The position numbers and the translations under genes were made by a program. The notes under the pieces were generated by a model. It worked only from the letters and a program-made list of their open reading frames with translations, ran no database searches and was not told the origin of the DNA. DNA of 64,000 nt from Hydrogenophaga sp. (GTDB lineage Bacteria; Pseudomonadota; Gammaproteobacteria; Burkholderiales; Burkholderiaceae_C), in contig NZ_JAUSOO010000073.1 in NCBI RefSeq assembly GCF_030656115.1, positions 1-64,000 on the forward strand, in the 5' to 3' direction. This document shows positions 37,237-46,209 of the stretch, piece after piece. The stretch's first letter is position 1. Each line of letters begins with the position of its first letter.

Positions 37237-38160
37237 ATGACATCAAGACTTACCCCATTCCAACCGTCTGCTGGGCAGATGGGCTCCCAGGCGCTTCGCC
37301 GCACGCTCAAGCTGGGCGCCTTGTCGCTCGCTGTCTGGGCCTGCAGCCTGAGCGCCGCTGCGCAAACCGCTGCGGCGCCGCTGTTTGACCGCCTGCCCGC
37401 CTCCGTCAAGAGCGCCAAGGTGCTCAAAATGGTGGGCGACTCCTTTGCGCCCTACCGCATCGTGGGTGACGATGGCAAAACGGTCACCGGTGTCGATGCC
37501 GACATGGCGAAGGCGCTGGAGCCGCTGCTGGGGGTCAAGGTCGAACTGACGATTGTCAGCAACCTGCCCGCCATGCTGGCCGGCATCGACACGGGGCGCT
37601 ACGACCTGTCGGCGGGGCCGCTGCTGTCCACCAAGGCGCGCGAAGAGCGCTACGACATCCTCACCTGGATGCTGAGCAAGCCCGCCTTCGTGCTGCCGGT
37701 GGCCTCGGGTCGCAAAACGTCCAGGCTGGAAGACCTGTGCGGCTTGCGCATGTCGTTCCCGGCCGGTTCGGCGCAAGAGGCTTACGCCAAGAAAGTCAGT
37801 GACCGTTGCATCGCGGGCCAAAAGGCGCCGCTGGACATGGTGCCCCTGGCCGACCAGAACGCGACGGTGCTGGCCGCCCAGTCGGGTCGGGCCGACGTGG
37901 CGGGCATGCAGCTCGCGGCGGCGCTGTACCTGCAGCAGCGCAACCCCGGCAAGTTCACCATCCAGACCGACGAGACCGACGGGCTGGGTGTGCTGCACCA
38001 AGGCTTTGTCATGAAAAAGAACGCGGAACTCAGCCCGGTCATGCTCGACGCGCTCAAGGCGCTGTGGAAGTCGGGCGAGTACGCACGCATCATGGACAAA
38101 TGGGGCCTGACGCTCACCAAAGCGCCGGCGCCGCAGCTCAACCCCGCCAGCAACCCGTGA
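37237..38160 (+). CDS. ABC importer substrate-binding protein, amino-acid type
   Basis: 307 residues, SBP family 3. A long signal peptide (with RR at 21-22 and cleavage near AAAQ at about 43) precedes KVLKMVGDSFAPYRIVGDDGKTVTGVDADMAKALEPLLGVKVELTIV, the typical first lobe. RYDLSAGPLLSTKAREERYDILTW and a C-terminal MDALKALWKSGEYARIMDKWGL-like ending follow. GGAG lies seven bases upstream of the 37237 ATG. The permease and ATPase genes follow, making a complete polar amino-acid-type importer. The substrate is probably a small amino acid or related zwitterion. Confidence 0.88.
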   Translation: MTSRLTPFQPSAGQMGSQALRRTLKLGALSLAVWACSLSAAAQTAAAPLFDRLPASVKSAKVLKMVGDSFAPYRIVGDDGKTVTGVDADMAKALEPLLGVKVELTIVSNLPAMLAGIDTGRYDLSAGPLLSTKAREERYDILTWMLSKPAFVLPVASGRKTSRLEDLCGLRMSFPAGSAQEAYAKKVSDRCIAGQKAPLDMVPLADQNATVLAAQSGRADVAGMQLAAALYLQQRNPGKFTIQTDETDGLGVLHQGFVMKKNAELSPVMLDALKALWKSGEYARIMDKWGLTLTKAPAPQLNPASNP

Positions 38161-38170
38161 AGCCCTGACC

Positions 38171-39100
38171 ATGTTGCAAGGAACTCTGGCCATGTCCAAC
38201 GCAGCCGCCGCGTCGGCGTCTTCCCCGCCCGGCTGGGCGGATGTGTCCACCGCCCGCCAGCGCACCAGCCCGATCCGCTGGGGCTTGTCGCTGCTGCTCA
38301 CCGTGGTGGCGCTGCAGGTGGTGTACTTTCTGTTTTCCAACCCGCGCTTCGAGTGGGCGGTGGTGGGCAAGTACCTGTTCTCGGTGAACGTGCTGCAGGG
38401 GCTGGGCACCACGCTGGCGCTGACGGTGGTGGCCATGGTCATCGGCACCGTCATCGGCACCGTGGCCGCGCTGGCCCTGCTGTCGGACTTCAAGCCCGCC
38501 CGCTGGGCTGCACAGACCTACCTCTGGGCTTTTCGCGGCACCCCGCTGCTGATCCAGCTGATCTTTTGGTACAACCTGGCGTACCTGATCCCCAACATCG
38601 GCATCGGACTGCCCTTCCTGGCGCCCTGGGTGGAATGGCCCACCAACGCGGTGATCACCCCGTTTCTGGCCGCCCTGCTGGGTCTGGGTCTGGCAGAAGG
38701 GGCCTACATGACCGAAATCGTCCGGGCGGGTCTGTCGTCCGTGGACACCCGCCAGCACGACGCGGCCAGAGCCCTGGGCATGACGCCCACCAAGGCCTTC
38801 TTTCGCATCATCTTCCCGCAGGCCATGCGCTTCATCATTCCGCCGACGGGCAACCAGGTCATTGGCATGGCCAAGGCCACGGCGCTGGTCAGCGTGATCG
38901 CCATGAACGATTTGCTGCACTCGGTGCAGATCATCTACAACCGCACCTACGAGATCGTTCCCCTGCTGATGGTGGCGGTGTTCTGGTACCTCGCGGTCAT
39001 CACCCTGCTGTACGCCTTCCAGTCTCGGTTGGAGCGCCACTACTCCAAAGGCCACCGCCGTGACACGACCCAGGCGGTCCCGGCGTCCGAGCAAGCGTAA
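38171..39100 (+). CDS. ABC importer permease, HisM/GlnP type
   Basis: 309 residues with about five membrane segments from residue 37. LGTTLALTVVAMVIGTVIGTVAAL and WAFRGTPLLIQLIFWYNL are typical of the polar amino acid family. The EAA loop reads DAARALGMTPTKAFFRIIFPQAMRFIIPPTGNQ. A single permease gene means a homodimeric channel. It starts ten bases after the binding-protein gene. A second in-frame ATG eight codons in is possible. Confidence 0.89.
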   Translation: MLQGTLAMSNAAAASASSPPGWADVSTARQRTSPIRWGLSLLLTVVALQVVYFLFSNPRFEWAVVGKYLFSVNVLQGLGTTLALTVVAMVIGTVIGTVAALALLSDFKPARWAAQTYLWAFRGTPLLIQLIFWYNLAYLIPNIGIGLPFLAPWVEWPTNAVITPFLAALLGLGLAEGAYMTEIVRAGLSSVDTRQHDAARALGMTPTKAFFRIIFPQAMRFIIPPTGNQVIGMAKATALVSVIAMNDLLHSVQIIYNRTYEIVPLLMVAVFWYLAVITLLYAFQSRLERHYSKGHRRDTTQAVPASEQA

Positions 39101-39118
39101 AGAAAGCCAAGGTACCCC

Positions 39119-39910
39119 ATGCAAAAAAACCAAACAGCCAGCGCCCAGCCCGGGCCTGTGCTGAGATTGCACAACGTCGTCAAACGCTACGGCAGCTTCC
39201 AGGTCTTGAACGGTGTCTCGCTCGACATCGATGAAGGCGAAGTGGTCGCGGTCATTGGTCCGTCGGGATCGGGCAAGTCCACCCTGGTGCGCTGCATCCA
39301 CCAGCTCGAAACCATTGAGGGTGGATCGATCTACCTCAACGGTGAATTGCTGGGCTACAAGCAGGAAGGCACACACCTGCGCCAGCTCGGTCCCAGAGAC
39401 ATTGCTCTGCAGCGGCAGCAACTTGGCATGGTGTTCCAGCAGTTTGTGTTGTTTCCCCACATGACGGTGGAAGCGAACGTGATGGAGGGCCCGGTGCAGG
39501 TGCTGGGCGATTCGGTGGCTGATGCCCGCACCCGCGCACACCACCTGCTGGGCCGCGTGGGCCTGGGCGACAAGCTCACGGCCTACCCCCAGATGCTCTC
39601 CGGCGGGCAGCAGCAGCGTGTGGCCATTGCCCGCGCCCTGGCCATGCGGCCCAAGGTCATGCTGTTTGACGAACCCACCAGCGCGCTCGATCCGGAGCTG
39701 GTGGGTGAGGTGCTCAGCGTGGTGTCCGACCTGGCCCAAGCCGGCAAGACGATGGTGGTGGTGACCCATGAAATTGCCTTTGCGCGCGAGGTGGCGACCC
39801 GCGTGGTGTTCATGGAGGGCGGGCGCATCCACGAGCAGGGCGAGGCCAAAGAAACCCTGTCCAACCCGAAAACCGACCGCCTGCGCGCCTTCCTGTCCCG
39901 TGTGATGTGA
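39119..39910 (+). CDS. ABC importer ATPase, HisP/GlnQ type
   Basis: 263 residues. Walker A is GPSGSGKST, the signature is LSGGQQQR, and Walker B is VMLFDEP with the following Thr-Ser-Ala-Leu-Asp, all as in amino-acid importers. It completes the transporter at 37237-39910 and has no fused domain. It precedes the palindromic operator and the DUF1446 gene, so transcription probably restarts there. Confidence 0.92.
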   Translation: MQKNQTASAQPGPVLRLHNVVKRYGSFQVLNGVSLDIDEGEVVAVIGPSGSGKSTLVRCIHQLETIEGGSIYLNGELLGYKQEGTHLRQLGPRDIALQRQQLGMVFQQFVLFPHMTVEANVMEGPVQVLGDSVADARTRAHHLLGRVGLGDKLTAYPQMLSGGQQQRVAIARALAMRPKVMLFDEPTSALDPELVGEVLSVVSDLAQAGKTMVVVTHEIAFAREVATRVVFMEGGRIHEQGEAKETLSNPKTDRLRAFLSRVM

Positions 39911-39940
39911 CGCGGGGTGTCCTCTTTTTTTGTCCAATCA

Positions 39941-39954
39941 ATAACAAATGTTAT
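39941..39954. promoter_or_regulatory. palindromic operator, MarR-type
   Basis: ATAACAAATGTTAT, a perfect 6+6 palindrome with AA centre, in an AT-rich gap 47 bases before the DUF1446 start. The same flanking sequence (TCAATAACAAATG) occurs at the operator before 37237, so both promoters probably answer to the MarR at 36557. Confidence 0.75.
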
Positions 39955-40000
39955 CAATACTGAAAAATTCTGAATCAAGACCTTCATGGAGACAACGCAC

Positions 40001-41371
40001 ATGACACGACACATCCGATACCTTTCTCCGACCGGCATCCTGGGCGTGGGCTTTTCGGAAAACCACTTCCGCGCCGCGCTCTCGCCCGACCTCGCTTTCA
40101 TCGGCTGCGACGCGGGTTCGACCGACGGTGGACCCGCCAACCTGGGCGGCAACAAGCCGTTCTTTTCCCGCGCCGCCATCAAGCGCGACCTGCGCATCCT
40201 GGTCACGGGCGCCCGCTCCATCCAGGTTCCGTTGCTGATTGGTTCGTGCGGTGGGAGTGGCGGCAACTGGAACCTGAACTGGGTGCGTGAGATCGTGCGG
40301 GAGATCGCCCAGGAAGAAAACCTGCACTTTCGCCTGGCAGTGATCGAGTCCGAACCACCGCGCGAGGTGCTGCTTGAAAAATACCGGGCGGGCAAGATCC
40401 GCGCGCTGGACCCCGCGCCCGCCCTCAGCGAAGACGTTCTGTCCGGGGCCGACCACATCGTGGCCATGATGGGCGCCGAAGCCTATGTCGCGGCGCTGGA
40501 CGGCGGCGCCGACGTGGTGCTGGCCGGCCGCTCCACCGATGCCGCGATTTTTGCCGCCATCCCGGTGGCGCGCGGATTCCCGGCCGGGCTGTGCTGGCAC
40601 GCCGCCAAGATCATGGAGTGCGGCGGTGCCGCCGTGGTCACCATGGAAAAGCCCGAAGGCATGATCTGCACCGTCACCGACGACCACTTCACGCTGGAGC
40701 CCGTCAGTCCCACGCAGCAGTGTTCCCCGTTGAGCGTGGCCGCCCACGCGCTGTACGAAACCGCCGACCCGTACCGGATGCTGGAGCCGGGGGGCGAAAT
40801 GGACCTGACCGGCGCCCAGTACGAGGCCGTCAACGACCGCGTGGTGCGCGTGAGCGGCAGCCAGTTCCGTCCCATGCCCTACACGGTGAAGCTGGAGGGT
40901 GCGAGCCGTATCGGCTACCGCGCCATGGTGCTCGGCGGTGTGCGCGACCCGGTCATCCTGGAGCAGTTCGACAGCTGGTTCGACGGGCTCAAGGACCACA
41001 TCGCCGAAAACGTCGAAGCCGTGTACGGACCGGCCATCCGCGACCAGTACCAGATTCACTACAAGCTGTACGGCAAGTCCGGCGTGATGGGCGATCGCGA
41101 GCCCTTCCCCGAGCGCATCGGCAACGAAATCGGCGTGCTCATGGTCACGCTGGCGAAAACCCAGGAGGTGGCCTACGCCATTGCCGGCCAGGCCGCGCAC
41201 ATGGTGCTGCACCACTCGGTGCCCCAGTGGCAAGGGCTGTTGTCCAACCTCGCCTTCCCGATCGCGCCCCACTTCTGGAACCTCGGCGAGGCCTACCAGT
41301 TCGTGCTCAACCACGTGGTGGAGCTCGACGACCCGCTGGAGTTGCACCCCATTCGTTACGAGGAGACCTGA
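40001..41371 (+). CDS. DUF1446 / acyclic terpene utilisation AtuA-like protein
   Basis: 456 residues, AtuA-like family. The N-terminus has GILGVGFSENHFRAALSPDLAFIGCDAGSTDGGPANLGG, followed by LLIGSCGGSGGNWNLNW and GADVVLAGRSTDAAIFAA. GGAG lies nine bases upstream of 40001; an ATG at 39986 is the alternative. The biochemical role is not established, although AtuA is named from a terpene operon. It is normally paired with a DUF4387 protein, here the next gene two bases later. The AT-rich region upstream carries the MarR palindrome. Confidence 0.85.
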   Translation: MTRHIRYLSPTGILGVGFSENHFRAALSPDLAFIGCDAGSTDGGPANLGGNKPFFSRAAIKRDLRILVTGARSIQVPLLIGSCGGSGGNWNLNWVREIVREIAQEENLHFRLAVIESEPPREVLLEKYRAGKIRALDPAPALSEDVLSGADHIVAMMGAEAYVAALDGGADVVLAGRSTDAAIFAAIPVARGFPAGLCWHAAKIMECGGAAVVTMEKPEGMICTVTDDHFTLEPVSPTQQCSPLSVAAHALYETADPYRMLEPGGEMDLTGAQYEAVNDRVVRVSGSQFRPMPYTVKLEGASRIGYRAMVLGGVRDPVILEQFDSWFDGLKDHIAENVEAVYGPAIRDQYQIHYKLYGKSGVMGDREPFPERIGNEIGVLMVTLAKTQEVAYAIAGQAAHMVLHHSVPQWQGLLSNLAFPIAPHFWNLGEAYQFVLNHVVELDDPLELHPIRYEET

Positions 41372-41373
41372 CC

Positions 41374-41691
41374 ATGACCCGCCTGCGCGACATCGCCAAA
41401 CTCATCCGGACCAAGAACGCCGGCCCGTTCCAGCTCACCCTGGACATCATGTTTCCTGACGCCGCCAGCTACGAGCACGTGGTCGCCAGTGGCGTGATCA
41501 ACAAGCCCGCCATGGCGGCCTTTTTCAAGGTCGATGAGTCCAAGGTCCGGCTCTTCAACTACGCGCCGGGCAACGCCATCAAGGTCACGGTGCCCCGCCT
41601 GGTCACCTCGGGCGACCCGGCCGACACCGACCTGTTCGGCGGCCAGCAGTTCGGCCCGCTGGTCGATCTGGACGTCCCGCCGCGCGGCTGA
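41374..41691 (+). CDS. DUF4387 protein
   Basis: 105 residues. It starts LRDIAKLIRTKNAGPFQLTLDIMFPD, then YEHVVASGVINKPAMAAFFKV and FNYAPGNAIKVTVPR, the pattern of DUF4387 proteins that accompany AtuA-like DUF1446 genes. Function unknown; the constant pairing suggests a two-subunit enzyme. GGAG precedes the ATG. Confidence 0.83.
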   Translation: MTRLRDIAKLIRTKNAGPFQLTLDIMFPDAASYEHVVASGVINKPAMAAFFKVDESKVRLFNYAPGNAIKVTVPRLVTSGDPADTDLFGGQQFGPLVDLDVPPRG

Positions 41692-41745
41692 GGAACACAC
41701 CGCACGGATCACCCACACATCACCCCGACACCAAGAGACACCACC

Positions 41746-42762
41746 ATGACCAAGAACATCCTGCGCACCCCCGTCAAGGACGCCACCGCCTGGAAGGCCG
41801 CCGACGTTCAGAACGACAGCTCCTGGACCTACCACCTCACCCCCGCCGAGCTGGCGGAAATCGACGCGGCCTTTCGCCAGGTGCAGGCCAGCGGCCAGAC
41901 CTGGGGCGAGTTCGGCCAAGAAGATTTCGTGCTGCCCGTGCTGGCAGAGAAGCTGCGCAGCATCGACGACCAGATCCGCAACGGCCGGGGCTTTGTGCTG
42001 CTCAAGGGCTTCCCGGTGCAGCGCTACACAATAGACGAGATCAAGACCATTTACTGGGGCCTGGGCACCCACATGGGCCAGGTGATCTCGCACAACGTGG
42101 CTGGCGATTTCGTGGCCGCGGTGACCGATCTGGCCCTCAACTCGTCCGACCCGAACCGCCGCAACAACACCACCAACCAGCTGCTCGACCCGCACACCGA
42201 TCTGGCCGACGTGGTCTCCTTGCTGTGCGTCGAGCAGGCGCAGGAAGGTGGCATGAGCAGCCTCGTCAGCACCGTGGCGATACACAACGAGGTCTTGCAG
42301 CACCACCCGGAATACCTGGAGGTGCTGTACGAGGGCTTCTACCACGACTACCGCGGCTACGGCCCCAACGCCGACCCGAACGAGGTGACGGCCACGCCCA
42401 TTCCGGTCTTTGAATACAACAACGGCCGCGTGAACTGCGCCTTTGCCAAGAAGATCATCGAGACCGGTGCGAAGAAGCGGGGCGTACCTTTGACCCCGCT
42501 GCAGCAAGCGGCCATCGACTATGTGCACGAACTGGGCACGCGCGAAGACATGCGGGTGGACATGATGCTGGAGCCGGGCGACATCCAGATCATCAACAAC
42601 TACATCACGCTGCATTCGCGCAGCAACTACTTCGACCACGACGACGGCCGCAAGCGCTACCTGCTGCGCATGTGGATCAACCTGGAAGACAGCGTGCAGC
42701 TGTCGCCCGATTTCGCCTCGTTCGTGCGCCGGGGCATCCCCGCCCTCAAACAAGTCGCCTGA
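41746..42762 (+). CDS. TauD/TfdA-like Fe(II)/2-oxoglutarate dioxygenase
   Basis: 338 residues, jelly-roll dioxygenase of the TauD/clavaminate-synthase-like family. The iron triad is visible: His150 and Asp152 in DPHTDLADVVSLL, and His290 in NNYITLHSR. Arg308 in YLLRMW is the usual 2-oxoglutarate ligand. It should hydroxylate or cleave a small substrate with O2, 2-oxoglutarate giving succinate. It follows DUF4387 after 54 bases on the same strand and precedes MmgE/PrpD by 26. Substrate unknown; one carried by the ABC importer is likely. Confidence 0.86.
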   Translation: MTKNILRTPVKDATAWKAADVQNDSSWTYHLTPAELAEIDAAFRQVQASGQTWGEFGQEDFVLPVLAEKLRSIDDQIRNGRGFVLLKGFPVQRYTIDEIKTIYWGLGTHMGQVISHNVAGDFVAAVTDLALNSSDPNRRNNTTNQLLDPHTDLADVVSLLCVEQAQEGGMSSLVSTVAIHNEVLQHHPEYLEVLYEGFYHDYRGYGPNADPNEVTATPIPVFEYNNGRVNCAFAKKIIETGAKKRGVPLTPLQQAAIDYVHELGTREDMRVDMMLEPGDIQIINNYITLHSRSNYFDHDDGRKRYLLRMWINLEDSVQLSPDFASFVRRGIPALKQVA

Positions 42763-42788
42763 GCGGCCGTGTTGCAAAAGGATTTGTC

Positions 42789-44168
42789 ATGACCGCCGTC
42801 ACACAGCCCCTGGCCCGCTTCGCCGCCGACCTGCGTTTTGAGGATCTGCCCCCGGAGGTGGTCGAGCGCACCCAGCTGCTCTTCATGGACCTGAGCGGCA
42901 TCATCATCCGGTCGCAGAGCCTGGACTCGTCGCTGGTGCTCAAAGAGACCTTGCGCGACCTCGGGCTCAACAGCGGCACCCTGCAGGTGCAGGGCAGTGC
43001 CGAGCGCTGGTTGCCGCAGGCCGCTGCCTTGCTGGCCGGCGCCGCGGCGCACAGCCTCGACTTTGACGACACCCACGCACCCGCCCAGCTGCATCCGGGC
43101 GCACCCATCATTCCGGCCGCGCTGGCCGCCGCGCAGATGGTGGGCGCCAGCACACGCGACCTGATCGTCGGCATCGTGGCAGGGTACGAGGTGATGATCC
43201 GCGTCGCCCTGGGGCTGCCGGTGCTCAAACACGGTGAGCGGGGCTTTCACCCCAGCGCCACCGTCGGTGTGTTCGGCGCCACGGCGGCGGCGGGCAACCT
43301 GTTCAAGCTCAGCCCCGAGCAGATGGAACACGCTTTTGGAACCGCGCTCAGCGAGTCCGCCGGCACCGGGCAGTTTGTGGTGAACGGCGCCTGGACCAAG
43401 CGCTTTCACGTGGGCAATGCGGCCGCGGGCGGGGTGCTGGCCGCGTCGCTGGCGCGCCGGGGCTACACCGGTGCCACGCAGGCGTTTGAGGGCAAAGAGG
43501 GCTTCTTCAACGTGTACTCGCCCGCGCCACAACCCGACAAAGCCGTCGAGGGGCTGGGCACCGTCTGGGAAATTTTGCGCTCGGGGCTCAAGCCCTACCC
43601 GTGCTGCCGCGGCATCCACGCGCCGCTGGACGCGGTGATGAACCTGCACGCCCGACACACCATCGACATCGCCCAGATCGAATCGGTGCGCGTCGGGCTG
43701 GCCAGGCGCAGCGTGTACGTGGTGGGCGAGCCCCAGGCGCGCCGGCGCAACCCCCACAACGTGGTGGACTGCCAGTTCTCCACCCACCTGTGCCTGTCGA
43801 TCGCCCTCAAGCACCGGCACATGGGCTGGGACGATTACGAGCCCGCGCTGGCCGACCCCGAGATTCGCGCCCTCATGCAGCGCATCGACGTGTACGAAGA
43901 CGCCGAATGCGAGCGCAACTTCCCCACGGCGTTTTCGGGCGTGGTGGAGATCCGCACCCGCGACGGCCAGACCTGGCGCGAGTTCGTCTACGCACCGCGC
44001 GGCGAACCCGAAACCATGCTCAGCGCCGCCGAACTGCGTGCCAAGTTTTCGCTGCTGGTGCGCGACACCCTGGGCGCCGGCGGCGAGACCGCCTTGTTCA
44101 ACGCCATCCAGGCGATGGACCAGCCCAACGCCGTGGACACCCTGTTTGTCGTCCCCACCGGGCGATGA
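42789..44168 (+). CDS. MmgE/PrpD family protein
   Basis: 459 residues, second MmgE/PrpD protein of the window. DLSGIIIRSQSLDSS, AHSLDFDDTHAPAQLHPGAPIIPAALAAAQ and KPYPCCRGIHAPLDAVMNL match the family. The DDTHA/HPG segments correspond to the active-site region of the dehydratase/decarboxylase fold. It may dehydrate or isomerise a small acid produced by the dioxygenase. An upstream in-frame extension lies in the dioxygenase gene and is not real. The class II aldolase gene follows after 53 bases. Confidence 0.86.
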   Translation: MTAVTQPLARFAADLRFEDLPPEVVERTQLLFMDLSGIIIRSQSLDSSLVLKETLRDLGLNSGTLQVQGSAERWLPQAAALLAGAAAHSLDFDDTHAPAQLHPGAPIIPAALAAAQMVGASTRDLIVGIVAGYEVMIRVALGLPVLKHGERGFHPSATVGVFGATAAAGNLFKLSPEQMEHAFGTALSESAGTGQFVVNGAWTKRFHVGNAAAGGVLAASLARRGYTGATQAFEGKEGFFNVYSPAPQPDKAVEGLGTVWEILRSGLKPYPCCRGIHAPLDAVMNLHARHTIDIAQIESVRVGLARRSVYVVGEPQARRRNPHNVVDCQFSTHLCLSIALKHRHMGWDDYEPALADPEIRALMQRIDVYEDAECERNFPTAFSGVVEIRTRDGQTWREFVYAPRGEPETMLSAAELRAKFSLLVRDTLGAGGETALFNAIQAMDQPNAVDTLFVVPTGR

Positions 44169-44221
44169 GCGGGCCACCACCCGGCACCCACCCACCGCCA
44201 CCCACCGAGGTTTGACCCGCC

Positions 44222-44992
44222 ATGTCCCACACCCTGTCTGCCGACGAATTGGCCCTGCGCAACGAGCTGGCCGCCTGCTACCGGATTTTTGCCCTGTTGG
44301 GCTGGACCGAGCTCATCTACAACCACATCACGGTGCGCATTCCCGGGCCCGAGAAGCACTTTCTGATCAATCCCTTCGGACTGCACTACAGCGAAGTCAC
44401 CGCGTCGAACCTGGTCAAGATCGACCTGGACGGCCGCACCGTGGGCGATGCGCGCTGGCCGGTCAACCCGGCGGGTTTCACGCTGCACTCGGCCATCCAC
44501 AGCGGCATTGAAGAGGCCCACTGCGTGATGCACACCCACACCACGGCAGGTTGCGCCGTGGCGGGCAGTCAGGCCGGCCTCACCATGGACAACTTCTACG
44601 CCGCGCAGCTCCATGGCCGCGTGGCCTACCACGACTTCGAAGGCATCACTGTGCACGCCGACGAGGGGCCGCGCGTGGTTCGGTCCATTGGCAACCGCCA
44701 GGCCGTGATCCTGCGCAACCACGGCCTGCTCTCGTGGGGCAACACGGTGGCGCAGGCCTTTGCCTACCTGTGGACGCTGCAGCGCGCGTGTGAGATCCAG
44801 GTGGCGGGTGCGGCGCTGGGCCCGGCCATCGCCATCCCCGAGGCCATTCAGCGCAAAGCCAGTGCCGATGCCTTGCAGTTCGACCCCCGGCATGGCGCGG
44901 GCCGCGACGTGTTCGCCGCGCTGACGCGGCAGGTGGAGCGTCTCGACCCCTCGTTTCGCGATCTGGGCGACGCGCATGGAGCCACGCCATGA
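44222..44992 (+). CDS. class II aldolase/adducin family protein
   Basis: 256 residues. The zinc-binding His residues are in MHTHTTAG and in ILRNHG; GLHYSEVTASNLVKIDLDG is the usual substrate region. The family includes fuculose-phosphate aldolase and decarboxylases, so an aldol cleavage or decarboxylation of a hydroxy acid is expected. Its stop overlaps the ATG of the ketopantoate-reductase-like gene. Confidence 0.86.
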   Translation: MSHTLSADELALRNELAACYRIFALLGWTELIYNHITVRIPGPEKHFLINPFGLHYSEVTASNLVKIDLDGRTVGDARWPVNPAGFTLHSAIHSGIEEAHCVMHTHTTAGCAVAGSQAGLTMDNFYAAQLHGRVAYHDFEGITVHADEGPRVVRSIGNRQAVILRNHGLLSWGNTVAQAFAYLWTLQRACEIQVAGAALGPAIAIPEAIQRKASADALQFDPRHGAGRDVFAALTRQVERLDPSFRDLGDAHGATP

Positions 44993-45993
44993 AAAACATC
45001 TGCATTTACGGGCTGGGGGCTGTGGGTGGGCTGGTGGCGGCGCGCCTGGTGGGCGCCGGAATTCCGGTCAGTGCGGTCGCCCGCGGGCACACACTCGCCG
45101 CCACGCGTGCCCGTGGCCTTGAACTGCGCGAGACGCTGGACGGGCAACCGGTGGTGACGCACCACGCCATCACCGTGGCCGAGCAGCCGGCCGAACTCGG
45201 GGTTCAGGACCTGGTCATCGTCGCGGTCAAGACCACCGGCCTGGGGGGCGTGGCCCGCGACATTGCGCCCTTGCTCGGTGCGCACACCACCGTGCTGTCG
45301 GCCATGAACGGCGTGCCCTGGTGGTTTTTTCATGGCCTGGCGCCAGCGCTGGCTCCGTTGCAGCTGAGCAGCGTGGACCCGCAGGGCGCCATCTCCCAAG
45401 CCATCGCGCCCGCGCGGGTGGTGGGCTGTGTGACGCACCTGTCTGCCACGGTGCCTGCGCCAGGCGTGGTGCAGCATGTGGCCGGCCGGCGGCTTGTGGT
45501 GGGTGAGCCCACCGGCGGCGCCGACACGCCGCGTGCCCAGCACATCCTGGCGCTGCTGCGTCAGGCCGGTTTTGAGGTGGACGCGGCCGGATCGATCCAG
45601 CGCGAGATCTGGTTCAAGCTGTGGGGCAACATGACGGTGAACCCCATCTCTGCACTCACCGGTGCCACCGGCGACCGCATCGTGGCCGACGGCTTCGTGC
45701 GCGCCTTCATGTCGCGCTGCATGCAGGAGGCCGCGGCCATTGGCCAGCGCATCGGCCTGCCCATCGACGCCGACCCCGAAGCGCGCCACGCCGTGACCCG
45801 ACAGCTCGGCGCGTTTCGCACCTCGATGCTGCAAGACGCCGAAGCTGGCAAACCGCTGGAGCTGGACGCCCTGGTGGCCGTGGTGCTGGACATGGCGCAG
45901 CAACTGCAGGTACCCACACCGAACATCGACACCTTGATGGGCCTGGCGCGGTTGAAAGCGCGCGTGGCCGGGCTTTACCCAGACACCGCCTGA
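44989..45993 (+). CDS. 2-dehydropantoate 2-reductase-like (PanE/ApbA family)
   Basis: 334 residues. NAD(P)-binding YGLGAVGG lies near the N-terminus, VAVKTTGL follows, and the C-terminal helical domain has EIWFKLWGNMTVNPISALTGAT with the catalytic Lys and SMLQDAEAGKPLELDAL. In this operon a role in pantothenate synthesis is unlikely. Reducing or oxidising a 2-keto/2-hydroxy acid made by the aldolase fits better. It is the last gene of the run that starts at 40001. Confidence 0.86.
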   Translation: MKNICIYGLGAVGGLVAARLVGAGIPVSAVARGHTLAATRARGLELRETLDGQPVVTHHAITVAEQPAELGVQDLVIVAVKTTGLGGVARDIAPLLGAHTTVLSAMNGVPWWFFHGLAPALAPLQLSSVDPQGAISQAIAPARVVGCVTHLSATVPAPGVVQHVAGRRLVVGEPTGGADTPRAQHILALLRQAGFEVDAAGSIQREIWFKLWGNMTVNPISALTGATGDRIVADGFVRAFMSRCMQEAAAIGQRIGLPIDADPEARHAVTRQLGAFRTSMLQDAEAGKPLELDALVAVVLDMAQQLQVPTPNIDTLMGLARLKARVAGLYPDTA

Positions 45994-46209
45994 CCGGTGC
46001 GCTGGGGGCCGGTGGTGGGCGTGGCACCGGCTGGAGTGCTTGAGTTGTGACGAATGTCACGCCTTACTCCGCTTGCTCCTTGTCACCTGGGGCGCATCCT
46101 AGGGTTTACCCGATGGGGTATGGTGTCCCCCCTTGTCTTTTTGCAAGGGGTGCGCGCGGCGGGTTTTGTCCCGCGCCCACCGACAACATCACTCAGGAGT
46201 GCAGTTTCC

